DNA from: an uncultured Collinsella sp.
Lineage (GTDB): Bacteria > Actinomycetota > Coriobacteriia > Coriobacteriales > Coriobacteriaceae
Direction: 5' to 3'
DNA length: 64,000 bases
Assembly: GCA_900541045.1 (NCBI GenBank)
Contig: UQID01000001.1
Location: 1-64,000, forward strand
Part shown: in pieces, positions 54,286-62,764 of the stretch
How the letters are laid out: each line of letters opens with the position of its first letter
Numbering within the stretch: the first letter of the stretch is position 1
The notes under the pieces: generated by a model
Databases searched by the model: none
What the model saw: the letters and a program-made list of their open reading frames with translations, nothing else
What the model was told of the DNA's origin: nothing
Position numbers and translations under genes: made by a program

Positions 54286-55668
54286 CTAGCGGGCTGTCGC
54301 TTTGGCTTGGGTGGCGCGATAGGTGCGTGCCGGGTGGCAAAGTAGTACCGCCACGACCATAAAGAACGCCGTGGTGCCCAGGCTGATGGGGTAGACCATC
54401 ATGATGTTCGCAAAGGTGCGGAAGTGCGGGAACACGCAGAACACCCAATAGAAGCGGATGCCGCAGACGCAGATCATGGTGATGAGGGCGGGCGTGAGCG
54501 AGATACCAAAGCCGCGTAGGTAGCCGGACATGTTTTCGTAGAACATGCTAAAGGCGTACGCCGGGAAGATCGAACACACGCGGATATAGCCGATCGAGAC
54601 GATGTTGGGATCGCTGTTGAACAGCGACAAGATCTCGCGCCCCAGGCCGACAATAACGATGATCGTGGTGAGTGCAACGATACCGCCTTCGACCAGGCAG
54701 ACCTTGAGCGTTTTGGTGCAGCGGTCGATCTGGCGGGCACCGTGGTTTTGTCCCACAAAGGTGGTGCAAGCCTGGCTAAAGCTGTTGAGCAGGTTGTAGC
54801 ATACGTACTCCAAGCTCATAGCGGCGCTCGATGCCGCCATGACCTCGGTGCCCAGGCTGTTGATAGCAGACTGGATGATGATGTTGGCGACGGCAAAGAC
54901 GGCGCTCTGGATGCCGGCGGGCAGGCCGATCTTGACGATGCGCTTGAGGGCGACGGGGTCGATAGCCAGGTCGCGCGGGGTGACGCGGACGACGGAGTCG
55001 GTCTTGAGCAGGCGGATAAAGAGCGTAGCGGCGCTGACGGTGTAGGCGATGGCGGTGGCGATGGCGACGCCCGCGACGCCCCAGTGGAGTACGGGGACAA
55101 AGATGAGGTCCAGGCCAATGTTGAGGACGGTGGACACGGCAAGCGCCCGCAGCGGCATGCGGGTGATGCCGACGGAGCGGAAGATCGCGGCCTCAAAGTT
55201 GTAAAGCAAGATCGAGGGCATGCTGAGCAAAAAGACGCGTAGGTAGAGCGAAGCGAGCGGCATGGTTTCGGCGGGAACGTTGAGCGCGGCGAGCATGGGC
55301 TCGGCAAAGATCTCGCCCAGTGCGATGACGACAAAGCCCACAAGTGCCATAAGAATCGAGGTGTGGACGGCGCGTTTGACCATGTTCTGATCGTTGCGGC
55401 CGATGGCGTTGGCGATGACCACGTTGGAGCCAAGCGACATGCCAATAAACAGGTTGAGCATAAGACTGGTAAGCGGAACATTGGAGCCGACCGCCGCCAT
55501 GGCGAGGGTTCCCTGGTCGCCCGAGAAGTTACCGATGATGACCGTGGCGATGAGGTTCGACAGTTGCTCCAAGATGCTCGTGGCGGCCACAGGGAAGGCG
55601 AACAGGGGAACATTGCGCCACAGCGATCCGGTGGTCATGTCAATGTGCTTAGATACGGTGTCAGCCAT
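54286..55668 (-). CDS. MATE-family efflux transporter
   Basis: 460 residues with twelve membrane segments in two halves. FAFPVAATSILEQLSNLIAT and VGQNHGARQIDRCTK mark the MATE/NorM-DinF group. Uses Na+ or H+ to export drugs or metabolites. Convergent with the LysR gene. No regulator adjacent on its promoter side. Confidence 0.92.
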   Translation of the reverse strand: MADTVSKHIDMTTGSLWRNVPLFAFPVAATSILEQLSNLIATVIIGNFSGDQGTLAMAAVGSNVPLTSLMLNLFIGMSLGSNVVIANAIGRNDQNMVKRAVHTSILMALVGFVVIALGEIFAEPMLAALNVPAETMPLASLYLRVFLLSMPSILLYNFEAAIFRSVGITRMPLRALAVSTVLNIGLDLIFVPVLHWGVAGVAIATAIAYTVSAATLFIRLLKTDSVVRVTPRDLAIDPVALKRIVKIGLPAGIQSAVFAVANIIIQSAINSLGTEVMAASSAAMSLEYVCYNLLNSFSQACTTFVGQNHGARQIDRCTKTLKVCLVEGGIVALTTIIVIVGLGREILSLFNSDPNIVSIGYIRVCSIFPAYAFSMFYENMSGYLRGFGISLTPALITMICVCGIRFYWVFCVFPHFRTFANIMMVYPISLGTTAFFMVVAVLLCHPARTYRATQAKATAR

Positions 55669-55732
55669 ACGCTCTCAATCTCTAACATGCTCTTTTGTGC
55701 TTATTTGCGCAGACGATGATACTCCTAATCGC

Positions 55733-55790
55733 CTAGTCATTGGGGACGTTCTAAAACGATTACTCATTCAAGAACGTCCCCAATGACTAG
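55733..55790. repeat. 20-bp perfect palindrome with GGGGACGTTCT core
   Basis: CTAGTCATTGGGGACGTTCT pairs perfectly with 55771-55790 around an 18-nt loop. Same core as the palindrome at 30871. It lies in the divergent gap between the MATE and methyltransferase genes, so it is not a plain terminator. Confidence 0.75.
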
Positions 55791-55846
55791 GCGGGGAAGG
55801 CGTGCGACAATGGTGGGCGTTGTGTTGTTCGCGCTAAGGAGTTGCC

Positions 55847-56662
55847 ATGTTGTTGTGTCCCGTTTGCCATGAGCCGCTGGTGGATGACGAACGCGGTGCT
55901 GCATGCGCGGGCGGACACCGGTTTGACCGTGCGCGCGAGGGCTATCTATATCTATTGCGCTCGTCCAAGAGCGGCGACTCCATGGGCGATCCCAAGTCAC
56001 AGGCGCGCAGCCGTCGTGACTTTCTGAACCGTGGATACTACGCGCCGTTGCGCGATGCGATGGTCGAGCTGGTGCGCAAGCAGGTGTCTGGGCGTGCTGC
56101 GTCTACGAGCGGTCCCATGATGCTGCTCGATATTTGCTGCGGCGAGGGCTATTACACCAGCGCCATGGGCGCGGTGCCGGGCGTGGATGCTTACGGTTTC
56201 GACCTGGGCAAAGAGATGGTGCGCCTTGCCGCCAAGCGCGACGATGCGACCTATTTCGTAGCCAACATGAAGGACATCCCTGTGGCCGATGGCGCCTTCG
56301 ATATGGTGACCGAGCTCTTCGCTCCCTTTAACGAACGCGAGTTTGCCCGCGTGCTGGCGCCGGAGGGCTCGCTCTACACCGTGGTGCCGGGTGCCCGTCA
56401 TCTGTTTGGGCTTAAGGAAGTGCTCTACGATACGCCGTACCTTAACGACGAGAAGCTGCCGAAGACTACCGAGCTCGAGTTGGTCGGAACGCAGCGGGTA
56501 TCTGCGAATATTACGCTCCAGACCCAGGCCGACATCGAGGCGGTGTTCCAGATGACGCCGTACTACTACCGCACGCGCCCTGCCGACAAAGAGCGCTTGG
56601 CAAACCTGGATACCCTTCAAACCGACATCGACTTCATCATCGCCGAGTACCGCCACAGCTAA
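55847..56662 (+). CDS. RlmA-like 23S rRNA (guanine-N1)-methyltransferase
   Basis: 271 residues; AAGGAG before ATG. N-terminal four-Cys/His zinc finger (LLCPVCHEPL ... CAGGHRFDRA), a DFLNRGYYAPLRDA hallmark of RlmA proteins, and SAM motif LLDICCGEGYYT. The rRNA target is likely G745/G748 of 23S (Gram-negative/Gram-positive types); Gram-positive RlmA(II)/TlrB relatives modify G748. Specificity not assignable from sequence alone. Confidence 0.88.
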   Translation: MLLCPVCHEPLVDDERGAACAGGHRFDRAREGYLYLLRSSKSGDSMGDPKSQARSRRDFLNRGYYAPLRDAMVELVRKQVSGRAASTSGPMMLLDICCGEGYYTSAMGAVPGVDAYGFDLGKEMVRLAAKRDDATYFVANMKDIPVADGAFDMVTELFAPFNEREFARVLAPEGSLYTVVPGARHLFGLKEVLYDTPYLNDEKLPKTTELELVGTQRVSANITLQTQADIEAVFQMTPYYYRTRPADKERLANLDTLQTDIDFIIAEYRHS

Positions 56663-56663
56663 C

Positions 56664-56700
56664 AACCTGCCAAAAAGGGACAGGTTTGTTTTGGTAGGTT
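56664..56700. repeat. Inverted repeat after the methyltransferase gene
   Basis: AACCTGCCAAAA / TTTTGGTAGGTT (one mismatch) around a 13-nt loop containing GGGACAGG, then TTGTCTGG. Resembles the other gene-end palindromes. Confidence 0.55.
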
Positions 56701-56716
56701 TTGTCTGGGCAAACGT

Positions 56717-56754
56717 AAAGGGCCGACCGCGGAGATGCGCGATCGGCCCTTTTT
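56717..56754. terminator. Bidirectional terminator
   Basis: AAAGGGCCGACCGC pairs with GCGATCGGCCCTTT (one mismatch), 8-nt loop, then TTTT. It lies between convergent genes. Confidence 0.85.
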
Positions 56755-56790
56755 AGTTGCTTGGCTGCAGAGGTTATGAGAAGCGAGCGC

Positions 56791-57192
56791 TTACAGGCGG
56801 TCCTTGTTCTCGGCCTTAACGGCGTGTGCCTGCTGAACAAAGAACAGGTCGTAGACCACGATGACAAAGGCGACGATATTGACGGAGCTGCCGCCGAGCG
56901 CGGGAAGCGTGAGCGCGGCCTGCGCAATCGTGGCGATTGCGGCAACGATGCCGAGCTTAAACGCACCATCCACCTGCGAAGGCTTGTTGGCGCCCTTGAT
57001 GCCCGCAACGCCCGCGGCGAGATCGATGAGGCCCTTGGCGACCAGCACGACCGCGGCGAGCATGGCGTTCGACCCGTACGTGGAATCGAGGTTGCCGGTC
57101 GCGATGCCGACGCCGGCGATGACGAGGCTGGCGATGCCCAAAACAAAGTAGACGAGGGCAAGGATTTTGAGAGTCTTGCGAGCGGAACTCAT
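56791..57192 (-). CDS. Four-helix membrane protein of unknown function
   Basis: 133 residues; ATG 57192 chosen for GAAAGGA upstream. Four membrane segments: LALVYFVLGIASLVIAGVGI, MLAAVVLVAKGLIDLAAGV, LGIVAAIATIAQAALTL, IVAFVIVVYDLFFVQQAH. Gly/Ala-rich, short loops. Reminiscent of DUF308-type proteins but not clearly assignable. Confidence 0.75.
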   Translation of the reverse strand: MSSARKTLKILALVYFVLGIASLVIAGVGIATGNLDSTYGSNAMLAAVVLVAKGLIDLAAGVAGIKGANKPSQVDGAFKLGIVAAIATIAQAALTLPALGGSSVNIVAFVIVVYDLFFVQQAHAVKAENKDRL

Positions 57193-57425
57193 GGCTGGTC
57201 CTTTCGATACGAGTACGTCAATCTGACGTACCCCATGTGCTGCACATATGGTGAAGCACATTGTAGTTCAACGCGGCGATGCATGCGCCTGAAAGCGCTT
57301 TGACCCCGCGCAGCCCACCCCAACCTTTCAAAAAGGAAAGCTGGACGTAAGCCAAATCGATGGCAGCCCATGTGCGGCGCTGCGATGATGAGGCCGTAAC
57401 AAGGAGCTGGTCTCAAGGAGGAGTC

Positions 57426-57569
57426 ATGATGTACGGAGCAGGGCAAGTGCGTGAGCCGCGGTCGTTGGGAAGGCGCATGGGTGATTCTGTGATCGCTGCC
57501 GTGTGCACGGGATTGATGGCGGTGCTTTGCATTGGGATGCTGTGGGCCATGTCGCATGTGGGACAATAG
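57426..57569 (+). CDS. 47-residue single-helix membrane protein
   Basis: Tandem ATGs at 57426 and 57429 follow AAGGAGGA, one of the strongest ribosome binding sites in the window. Basic N-terminus (REPRSLGRR) and one membrane helix (VIAAVCTGLMAVLCIGMLWA). No family recognised. It precedes the rsmJ-like gene by 63 bp and may share its transcript. Confidence 0.6.
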   Translation: MMYGAGQVREPRSLGRRMGDSVIAAVCTGLMAVLCIGMLWAMSHVGQ

Positions 57570-57632
57570 CGGACGGTTGGGTGCTGGCATGAACGGCGCT
57601 CACGTATTCGTTTAGCTTGTTAAGGAGTACCC

Positions 57633-58337
57633 ATGGGTGTCGTCGATCCCTTTTCTGTTGCTCGGGCCGCGGGGCTTGAGCTGACCGGGAAGTCCGAGGG
57701 CCTCACGCTCACCGACGGCACGATGGAGCTGCGTGCCGATTTTGACCGCATGCTTCCGCGGCTCAAGCAGGGCCGTCTGCAGCAAGAGCTGTTGGTAAAG
57801 GCTGCGCGCGCAAAAGGCATCGAGTGCCCATGGGCGATTGATGCCACGGCAGGCTTTGGCGAGGATTCGCTGCTGTTGGCGGTCGCGGGCTTTACCGTCG
57901 ATCTGTATGAGCAGGATTGCGTGATCGCGGCGCTCCTCAAGGATGCTTTGAATCGCGCGGCAGATGATCCGGCGCTTGCGGCTGCCGTGGCGCGCATGCG
58001 CTTACATGCGGGCGAGGACAGCATTGCCGGCCTTCGCCATGTAGCTGAGCTGATCGGGCGGGGCGAGCTTGCCGCTCCCGACGTGGTGTATCTGGACCCC
58101 ATGTTTCCCGAGCGCACCAAGAGCGCGGCGGTGAAAAAGAAGTTCCAACTCTTGCACCATCTGGAACAGCCGTGTGCCGATGAGGAGACGCTGGTCGAAG
58201 CTGCGCTTGCGGTGCACCCGCGCAAGGTCGTTATCAAGCGGCCGGTGAAGGGACCGCTGCTTGCCGGCGTTAAGCCGAGCTATCAGCTTGCGGGCAAGGC
58301 CGTTCGCTACGATGTTTTGGTGCCGCCGCGTTCGTAG
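57633..58337 (+). CDS. RsmJ-like 16S rRNA (guanine-N2)-methyltransferase
   Basis: 234 residues; TTAAGGAG before ATG. FAST family SAM fold: WAIDATAGFGEDSLLLAVAG (SAM binding), VVYLDPMFPERTKSAAVKKK (catalytic DPMFP, diagnostic for RsmJ/YhiQ) and VIKRPVKGPLL. E. coli RsmJ methylates G1516 of 16S rRNA. Confidence 0.88.
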   Translation: MGVVDPFSVARAAGLELTGKSEGLTLTDGTMELRADFDRMLPRLKQGRLQQELLVKAARAKGIECPWAIDATAGFGEDSLLLAVAGFTVDLYEQDCVIAALLKDALNRAADDPALAAAVARMRLHAGEDSIAGLRHVAELIGRGELAAPDVVYLDPMFPERTKSAAVKKKFQLLHHLEQPCADEETLVEAALAVHPRKVVIKRPVKGPLLAGVKPSYQLAGKAVRYDVLVPPRS

Positions 58338-58385
58338 CTCGTGTGCGATGGCCGGCATTGCGCCGGCGCCGCGCCGATGCGGGAC

Positions 58386-58682
58386 CTATTTCCAAGGGTG
58401 CGACGTCAGGTGCCATCCGCCGCAGTATTCGCATTTGTAGCAGGCCAAACCACGCCGCCCGCGGTTTTCGCAGTCGGCCATAACTGCCTCGGCCTCGGCA
58501 CGCGTGTCGTAACGGTTTTTGCGCTCGCACGACTTGTAGCGCCAGGCTTCATCGCGCTCGGCGTCCAGGGCGTCGCGACGCTCGTCCTCGTGTGCAAACA
58601 GGTCGCTCATATCGCCGCCGGTGGCAGCGCCCAAAAACTCGCTTTTGGCCTTTGACCAGGCGGCTCGCTTTTTGCTTCCCAT
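58386..58682 (-). CDS. Small protein with C-terminal zinc-knuckle-like motif
   Basis: 98 residues from ATG 58682 (GAGGGG about 10 nt upstream; a TTG 7 codons earlier is an alternative). A charged helical N-terminus (KKRAAWSKAKSEFLGA; HEDERRDALDAERDEAWRYK) leads to SCERKNRYDTRAEAEAVMAD and CYKCEYCGGWHLTSHPWK, a Cys-x2-Cys-x2-Cys cluster with a His, as in many actinobacterial and phage-type small proteins. Function unknown. Divergent to a GNAT gene. Confidence 0.75.
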   Translation of the reverse strand: MGSKKRAAWSKAKSEFLGAATGGDMSDLFAHEDERRDALDAERDEAWRYKSCERKNRYDTRAEAEAVMADCENRGRRGLACYKCEYCGGWHLTSHPWK

Positions 58683-58706
58683 CTGCTTCGCGCCCCTCTT
58701 CAAACG

Positions 58707-58738
58707 TTGGTATCATTGCTCAATCAAAGTGATACCAA
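58707..58738. promoter_or_regulatory. 9-bp inverted repeat in divergent promoter region
   Basis: TTGGTATCA (58707-58715) / TGATACCAA (58730-58738) lies between the divergent zinc-knuckle and GNAT genes. It is a likely operator. The TTGGTAT half-site resembles the tandem repeats at 61582. Confidence 0.45.
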
Positions 58739-58759
58739 TAAACGTGAGGTCGCCGCGTG

Positions 58760-59248
58760 ATGATCAGAAAAACCCTCGATACCGACATTCCCGCCGTCAT
58801 GGCTATCTATGACGCCGCCCGCGCCTTTATGCGCGCGCATGGCAACGCCACGCAGTGGCCCGAGGGCACGCCTTCGGCCGAGCAACTGGCTGCCGATATT
58901 GCCGCTGGTGGCAGTTACGTGTGCGAAGTCGACGGCCGCGTGGTGGCGACGTTTGCCTTTTTACCGGGCCCGGACGAGTGCTATGACGCAATTGAGGACG
59001 GTCAATGGCGCAGCGACACTCCGTACGCCGTGCTGCACCGTGTGGCGTCCGATGGCACCGCGCACGGCATCGCGGCTGCGATGTTTGCCTTTGCCAAGGA
59101 GCGCGCCAACCACCTGCGTATCGATACGCATCAGGATAACCTGCCCATGCAGGGAGCCATCGCCAAGGCCGGGTTTAAGCGCGCCGGTATCGTATATGTG
59201 TCGGACGGTACGCCGCGCGTCGCGTTTGATTGGCTGCGCGAGGCATAA
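58760..59248 (+). CDS. GNAT family N-acetyltransferase
   Basis: 162 residues from ATG 58760. MIRKTLDTDIPAVMAIYDAA start, VVATFAFLPGPDECY, VLHRVASDGTAHGIAAAMF (acetyl-CoA loop variant of Q/RxxGxG/A), RIDTHQDNLPMQGAIAKAGF, typical RimI-like end with a G-F-x-x-A-G motif. Substrate unknown. Confidence 0.9.
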   Translation: MIRKTLDTDIPAVMAIYDAARAFMRAHGNATQWPEGTPSAEQLAADIAAGGSYVCEVDGRVVATFAFLPGPDECYDAIEDGQWRSDTPYAVLHRVASDGTAHGIAAAMFAFAKERANHLRIDTHQDNLPMQGAIAKAGFKRAGIVYVSDGTPRVAFDWLREA

Positions 59249-59267
59249 AGGCCGAGCCACATACCAG

Positions 59268-59313
59268 CGTTTTACCAAAAATGGCCCCGAGTGGGGCCAT
59301 TTTTGGTAAAACG
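59268..59313. terminator. 21-bp perfect hairpin after the GNAT gene
   Basis: Positions 59268-59288 pair perfectly with 59293-59313, loop GAGT. The outer part is CGTTTTACC/GGTAAAACG and the inner part AAAAATGGCCCC/GGGGCCATTTTT. Acts as a strong terminator; the T-run is in the stem rather than after it. Confidence 0.65.
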
Positions 59314-59548
59314 CGTTGTTGTGGGGCTCGCGTTGTTATCGCCCCAGATGAGCCCAGGCAGACAAAAAGGGGAGGTGCCGGCTTTCGCAAGGCGCGAACC
59401 TACGAAAATCGCTGCGCGGCAACGCGGGGCGATGAGCTCGGTCGGGGGATAGGGCTCGCTTCGCCCGCCGGCCCGTACATTGTATCATCCAGTGTGGAAC
59501 GAGGATGCCCGTTGCCGCGTGCGATGGGCTTGCAATAAGAGGAGAGCC

Positions 59549-61552
59549 ATGTCGAAGCAAGCGGTCGTTGGAATCTTGGCGCATGTCGATGCCGGCAAGA
59601 CCACGCTGGCCGAGGCCATGTTGTTCAACGCGGGTCGCATTCGCAAGCGCGGCCGCGTGGACGATGGCGATTCGCATCTGGACACGAACGCGATCGAGCG
59701 TGAGCGTGGCATTACGATCTTCTCGTCGCAGGCCGTGCTCGACCATGGCGATACCCACGTCATGCTCGTGGATGCACCGGGGCATGTCGATTTTTCGGCC
59801 GAGGCGGAGCGCACATTGCGCGCGCTGGACTACGCGATTTTAGTTGTGGGCGCCAACGACGGCGTGCAGGGGCACACCGAAACCCTGTGGCGCCTGCTTG
59901 CGCGCTATGACATCCCGACGTTCATCTATATCAATAAAATCGATTTGGAGAATCCCGGCCGCGATGTTTTGCTGGCACAACTTGGGCAACGTCTCTCCGA
60001 GGGCTGCTTGGATGCCAGCGAACTGCTGGCGGGCGGGGCCGTTCAGGAGGACGCTGCCGCGTTAGACGAAGAAGCGCTCGAGGAGTTTCTTGAGGCGGGC
60101 GAGCTTTCTGTCGCAACGCTGTCGCGCATGGTTGCCGAGCGCAAACTCTTTCCCTGCTTTGCCGGGTCGGCGCTCAAGGACCAAGGCGTGGACGAGCTGC
60201 TGGACGGCATATGCGCGCTGATGCGTGAACAGGCATGGCTTCCGGAGTTTGCCGCGCGCGTCTATCGTGTCAGCCGCGGGGATCGCGGCGAGCGCTTGGC
60301 TTGGGTTAAAGTGACCGGCGGCACGCTGCATGCCAAGCAGATGATTGACGGACGTTCCGGCGCCGAGGCATGGGAGCAGAAGGTCGATCAGGTACGCATC
60401 TATAACGGCGAAAAGTATGAGCTTGCCCAAGAAGTTGCTGCTGGCGGTATTTGTGCTGTGACGGGTCTTGCGCATGTTCGCCCAGGGGACGCCCTGGGCG
60501 CGGAGCCCGCGGGCGATGCGCCCGTCATTGCGCCGGTCCTCACCTATACGGTGCTTCCGGGCGAACACGATGTCCATGCGGTGTTCAAAGCGTTGACTGA
60601 GCTGGCGGACGAAGATCCCATGCTCGGCGTAAGCTGGAATACGCATCTAGAGCAGATTCATTTGCAGTTGATGGGCGCTGTGCAACTCGAGGTCGTGCAG
60701 CGGGTGTTGGCCGATCGTTTTGGCCTTTCGGTTGCGTTTGAGTCTGGCGGCATTCTCTATAAGGAGACTATTTCGCAGCCGGTCGAGGGCGTGGGCCACT
60801 TTGAGCCGCTGCGCCACTATGCCGAGGTGCATCTGCGCCTGGAGCCGTTGGCAGCGGGTTCGGGCGTGCAGTTTGGCACCGTGACCTCGACCGACGAGCT
60901 CGATCTTAACTGGCAGCGTTTGGCGCTCACCAACGCCATGGAGCGCGACCACCTGGGCGTGCTGACTGGCTCGCCCATCACCGATGTGCGCATTACACTC
61001 ACGGGCGGCCGCGCGCATGCCAAGCACACCGAGGGCGGTGATTTTCGCCAGGCCACGTACCGCGCGATTCGCCAGGGGCTCATGCAAGCGAGTGAGGCCG
61101 GCGCGGCGGTGCTGTTGGAGCCGTGGTATCGCTTTGAGCTCGAGGTGCCGGGGGAGTGCGTGGGCCGGGCGCTCTCGGATGCCACGCGCATGGGTGCCGA
61201 GTACGAGCCGCCGACGATGGCGGGAGACCGGGCGAAGCTTATGGGTCGCGTGCCGGCATCCGAGGTGCAGGATTACGCGCTGGAGGTGGCTGCCTACACG
61301 AGTGGTCGTGGGCATCTGTACCTGGAGTTCGCCGGCTATGCGCCTTGCCATGATGCCGAGTGCGTAATCGAGACGGCCGCCTATGAGCCCGAGGCCGATC
61401 TGCCCAACACGCCCGACTCGGTCTTTTGCTCTCACGGCGCCGGCTACACGGTCAAATGGTACGACGTACCCGCCGCAGCTCATGTAAAGGTCGATCCCGC
61501 CACCTTCCGCCCCTGGCGAGCGGCGGACGCCGAGTTTTTCGGCCATAGGTGA
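59549..61552 (+). CDS. Tet(M)-like translation factor GTPase
   Basis: 667 residues; ATG 59549 follows AAGAGGAG. G1 AHVDAGKTT, G3 DAPGHVDFSAE, G4 INKID, followed by EF-G-like domains II-V: the C-terminal half (GECVGRALSDATRMGAEYEPP, GRVPASEVQDYALEVAAYTSGRG) matches ribosomal protection proteins. It is more diverged from Tet(M/O/W) than these are from each other in the G2 region (DTNAIERERGITIFSSQ). Whether it protects from tetracycline or rescues stalled ribosomes is not known; many Clostridia and Coriobacteriia carry such a chromosomal homologue. Confidence 0.85.
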   Translation: MSKQAVVGILAHVDAGKTTLAEAMLFNAGRIRKRGRVDDGDSHLDTNAIERERGITIFSSQAVLDHGDTHVMLVDAPGHVDFSAEAERTLRALDYAILVVGANDGVQGHTETLWRLLARYDIPTFIYINKIDLENPGRDVLLAQLGQRLSEGCLDASELLAGGAVQEDAAALDEEALEEFLEAGELSVATLSRMVAERKLFPCFAGSALKDQGVDELLDGICALMREQAWLPEFAARVYRVSRGDRGERLAWVKVTGGTLHAKQMIDGRSGAEAWEQKVDQVRIYNGEKYELAQEVAAGGICAVTGLAHVRPGDALGAEPAGDAPVIAPVLTYTVLPGEHDVHAVFKALTELADEDPMLGVSWNTHLEQIHLQLMGAVQLEVVQRVLADRFGLSVAFESGGILYKETISQPVEGVGHFEPLRHYAEVHLRLEPLAAGSGVQFGTVTSTDELDLNWQRLALTNAMERDHLGVLTGSPITDVRITLTGGRAHAKHTEGGDFRQATYRAIRQGLMQASEAGAAVLLEPWYRFELEVPGECVGRALSDATRMGAEYEPPTMAGDRAKLMGRVPASEVQDYALEVAAYTSGRGHLYLEFAGYAPCHDAECVIETAAYEPEADLPNTPDSVFCSHGAGYTVKWYDVPAAAHVKVDPATFRPWRAADAEFFGHR

Positions 61553-61581
61553 TAGAGGGTCAGTCTCTTTGCCGCATTTAA

Positions 61582-61611
61582 TTGGTATAACTCGGTATAA
61601 GTTGGTATAAC
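61582..61611 (+). repeat. Three tandem 10-bp direct repeats upstream of the AAA ATPase
   Basis: TTGGTATAAC, TCGGTATAAG, TTGGTATAAC in perfect 10-bp register, followed by TGTTACCAG. Ends 34 bp before the ATPase start. Helical-turn spacing suggests cooperative protein binding; the GGTATAA core may also serve as -10. Confidence 0.65.
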
Positions 61612-61645
61612 TGTTACCAGGGTTTATCGATCCGAGGAGGCCGAC

Positions 61646-62764
61646 ATGAATCCAAATCCCTTTAAGCCCACGGCTGGCAAGCGGCCTCCGATGCTCATCG
61701 GTCGCGAGTCGGTCGTCGAAGATTTCGAGGAAGGGCTCGATAACGGCGCCGGAGCGCCGGGTAGGCTCATGCTCATTACGGGAAACCGCGGCTGCGGCAA
61801 AACGGTTCTCCTGCGGGAGCTGCAACGTCTAGCCAGCGAGCGCGGATGGGCGGTTATCTCCGATTCCGCTTCGCTTGGCTTATGCGACCGCTTAGCCGAC
61901 GCGCTTCGCTCGAATAAACCCGTTGTGACGTCAATGGAATTCGGGCCGTCGTTTGGCCGGATGTCGGTCGAGGCGGCGCGAGCAAAGGGCGAGACGTTAC
62001 GAGGGCTGGTCAACGAGCGCCTCAAGAAGCTCGGTCCAGGCAAGGGCATACTGTTTGCGATTGACGAGGCGCAGTCTGCGTCTATCGAGGAGCTGGCGGC
62101 TCTTACCGTTCTCTATCAGCAGGTGCTCGGAGACCAGGATGCCACGGGCTTGTCCGATAGCGATCAGCGCGGTCTTGCGCTGGTGCTCGCCGGCTTACCC
62201 AGCATGGTTGACGATCTGCTCGAAGAGCCGAGCGTAACGTTTTTGCGGCGTGCCCAGCAGCGTACGCTGGGGGCGATATCTTTGCCCAAGGTGCGCGATT
62301 CATATATCCAGACGGTCAAAGACGCTGGTCTTTACGTTGACGCGGAGACGGCGGACCTTGCGGCACACAAGAGCATGGGGCATCCCTATATGGTTCAGCT
62401 GGTGGGCTATTACATGTGGCGCTCTGCCGTCCGGCGTGGCTCTCAGGTCATTGAAAGGTGCGATGTCGAGAATGGCCATGCGGATGCCGTCTCCGAGTTC
62501 TACGAAGCGGTCGACGCGCCCCTGTATTATGGATTGCGCAGTCCGCAACGCCTCTTTATCGAGGCCATGGCTGCTGACGAGGGTAAACCGACGCGTATGG
62601 CGGATATCATTGAGCGCTGCGACCGTACTCAGAGTTGGGCGAGCAAATATCGCGCAAGCCTGATTCGCGAACGCGTCATCGAGGCTGCCGGATACGGTCT
62701 CGTCCGGTTTACCGTGCCCATGCTGGGCGAGTACATTCGCGATCGAGTTTTATGGCATGAGTAG
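61646..62764 (+). CDS. AAA-family ATP-binding protein
   Basis: 372 residues; GAGGAGG before ATG. ORC/Cdc6-like STAND-type layout: PPMLIGRESVVEDFEEGL, Walker A ITGNRGCGKTVLL (~46-55), Walker B GILFAIDEAQ, sensor ALVLAGLPSMVDDLL, Arg finger region (LRRAQQRTLG), then a winged-helix-like C-terminus (RVIEAAGYGLVRFTVPMLG). No fused effector. Function unknown; the family is often in accessory loci. A decayed relative lies at 13615-14054. The next gene (UvrA-like) overlaps its stop codon by 8 nt. Confidence 0.85.
   Translation: MNPNPFKPTAGKRPPMLIGRESVVEDFEEGLDNGAGAPGRLMLITGNRGCGKTVLLRELQRLASERGWAVISDSASLGLCDRLADALRSNKPVVTSMEFGPSFGRMSVEAARAKGETLRGLVNERLKKLGPGKGILFAIDEAQSASIEELAALTVLYQQVLGDQDATGLSDSDQRGLALVLAGLPSMVDDLLEEPSVTFLRRAQQRTLGAISLPKVRDSYIQTVKDAGLYVDAETADLAAHKSMGHPYMVQLVGYYMWRSAVRRGSQVIERCDVENGHADAVSEFYEAVDAPLYYGLRSPQRLFIEAMAADEGKPTRMADIIERCDRTQSWASKYRASLIRERVIEAAGYGLVRFTVPMLGEYIRDRVLWHE

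Noticed and set aside
59549..61552. Acquired tetracycline resistance gene
   Set aside because: No mobile context, native codon use, and diverged G2/C-terminal loops; resistance cannot be claimed from sequence.
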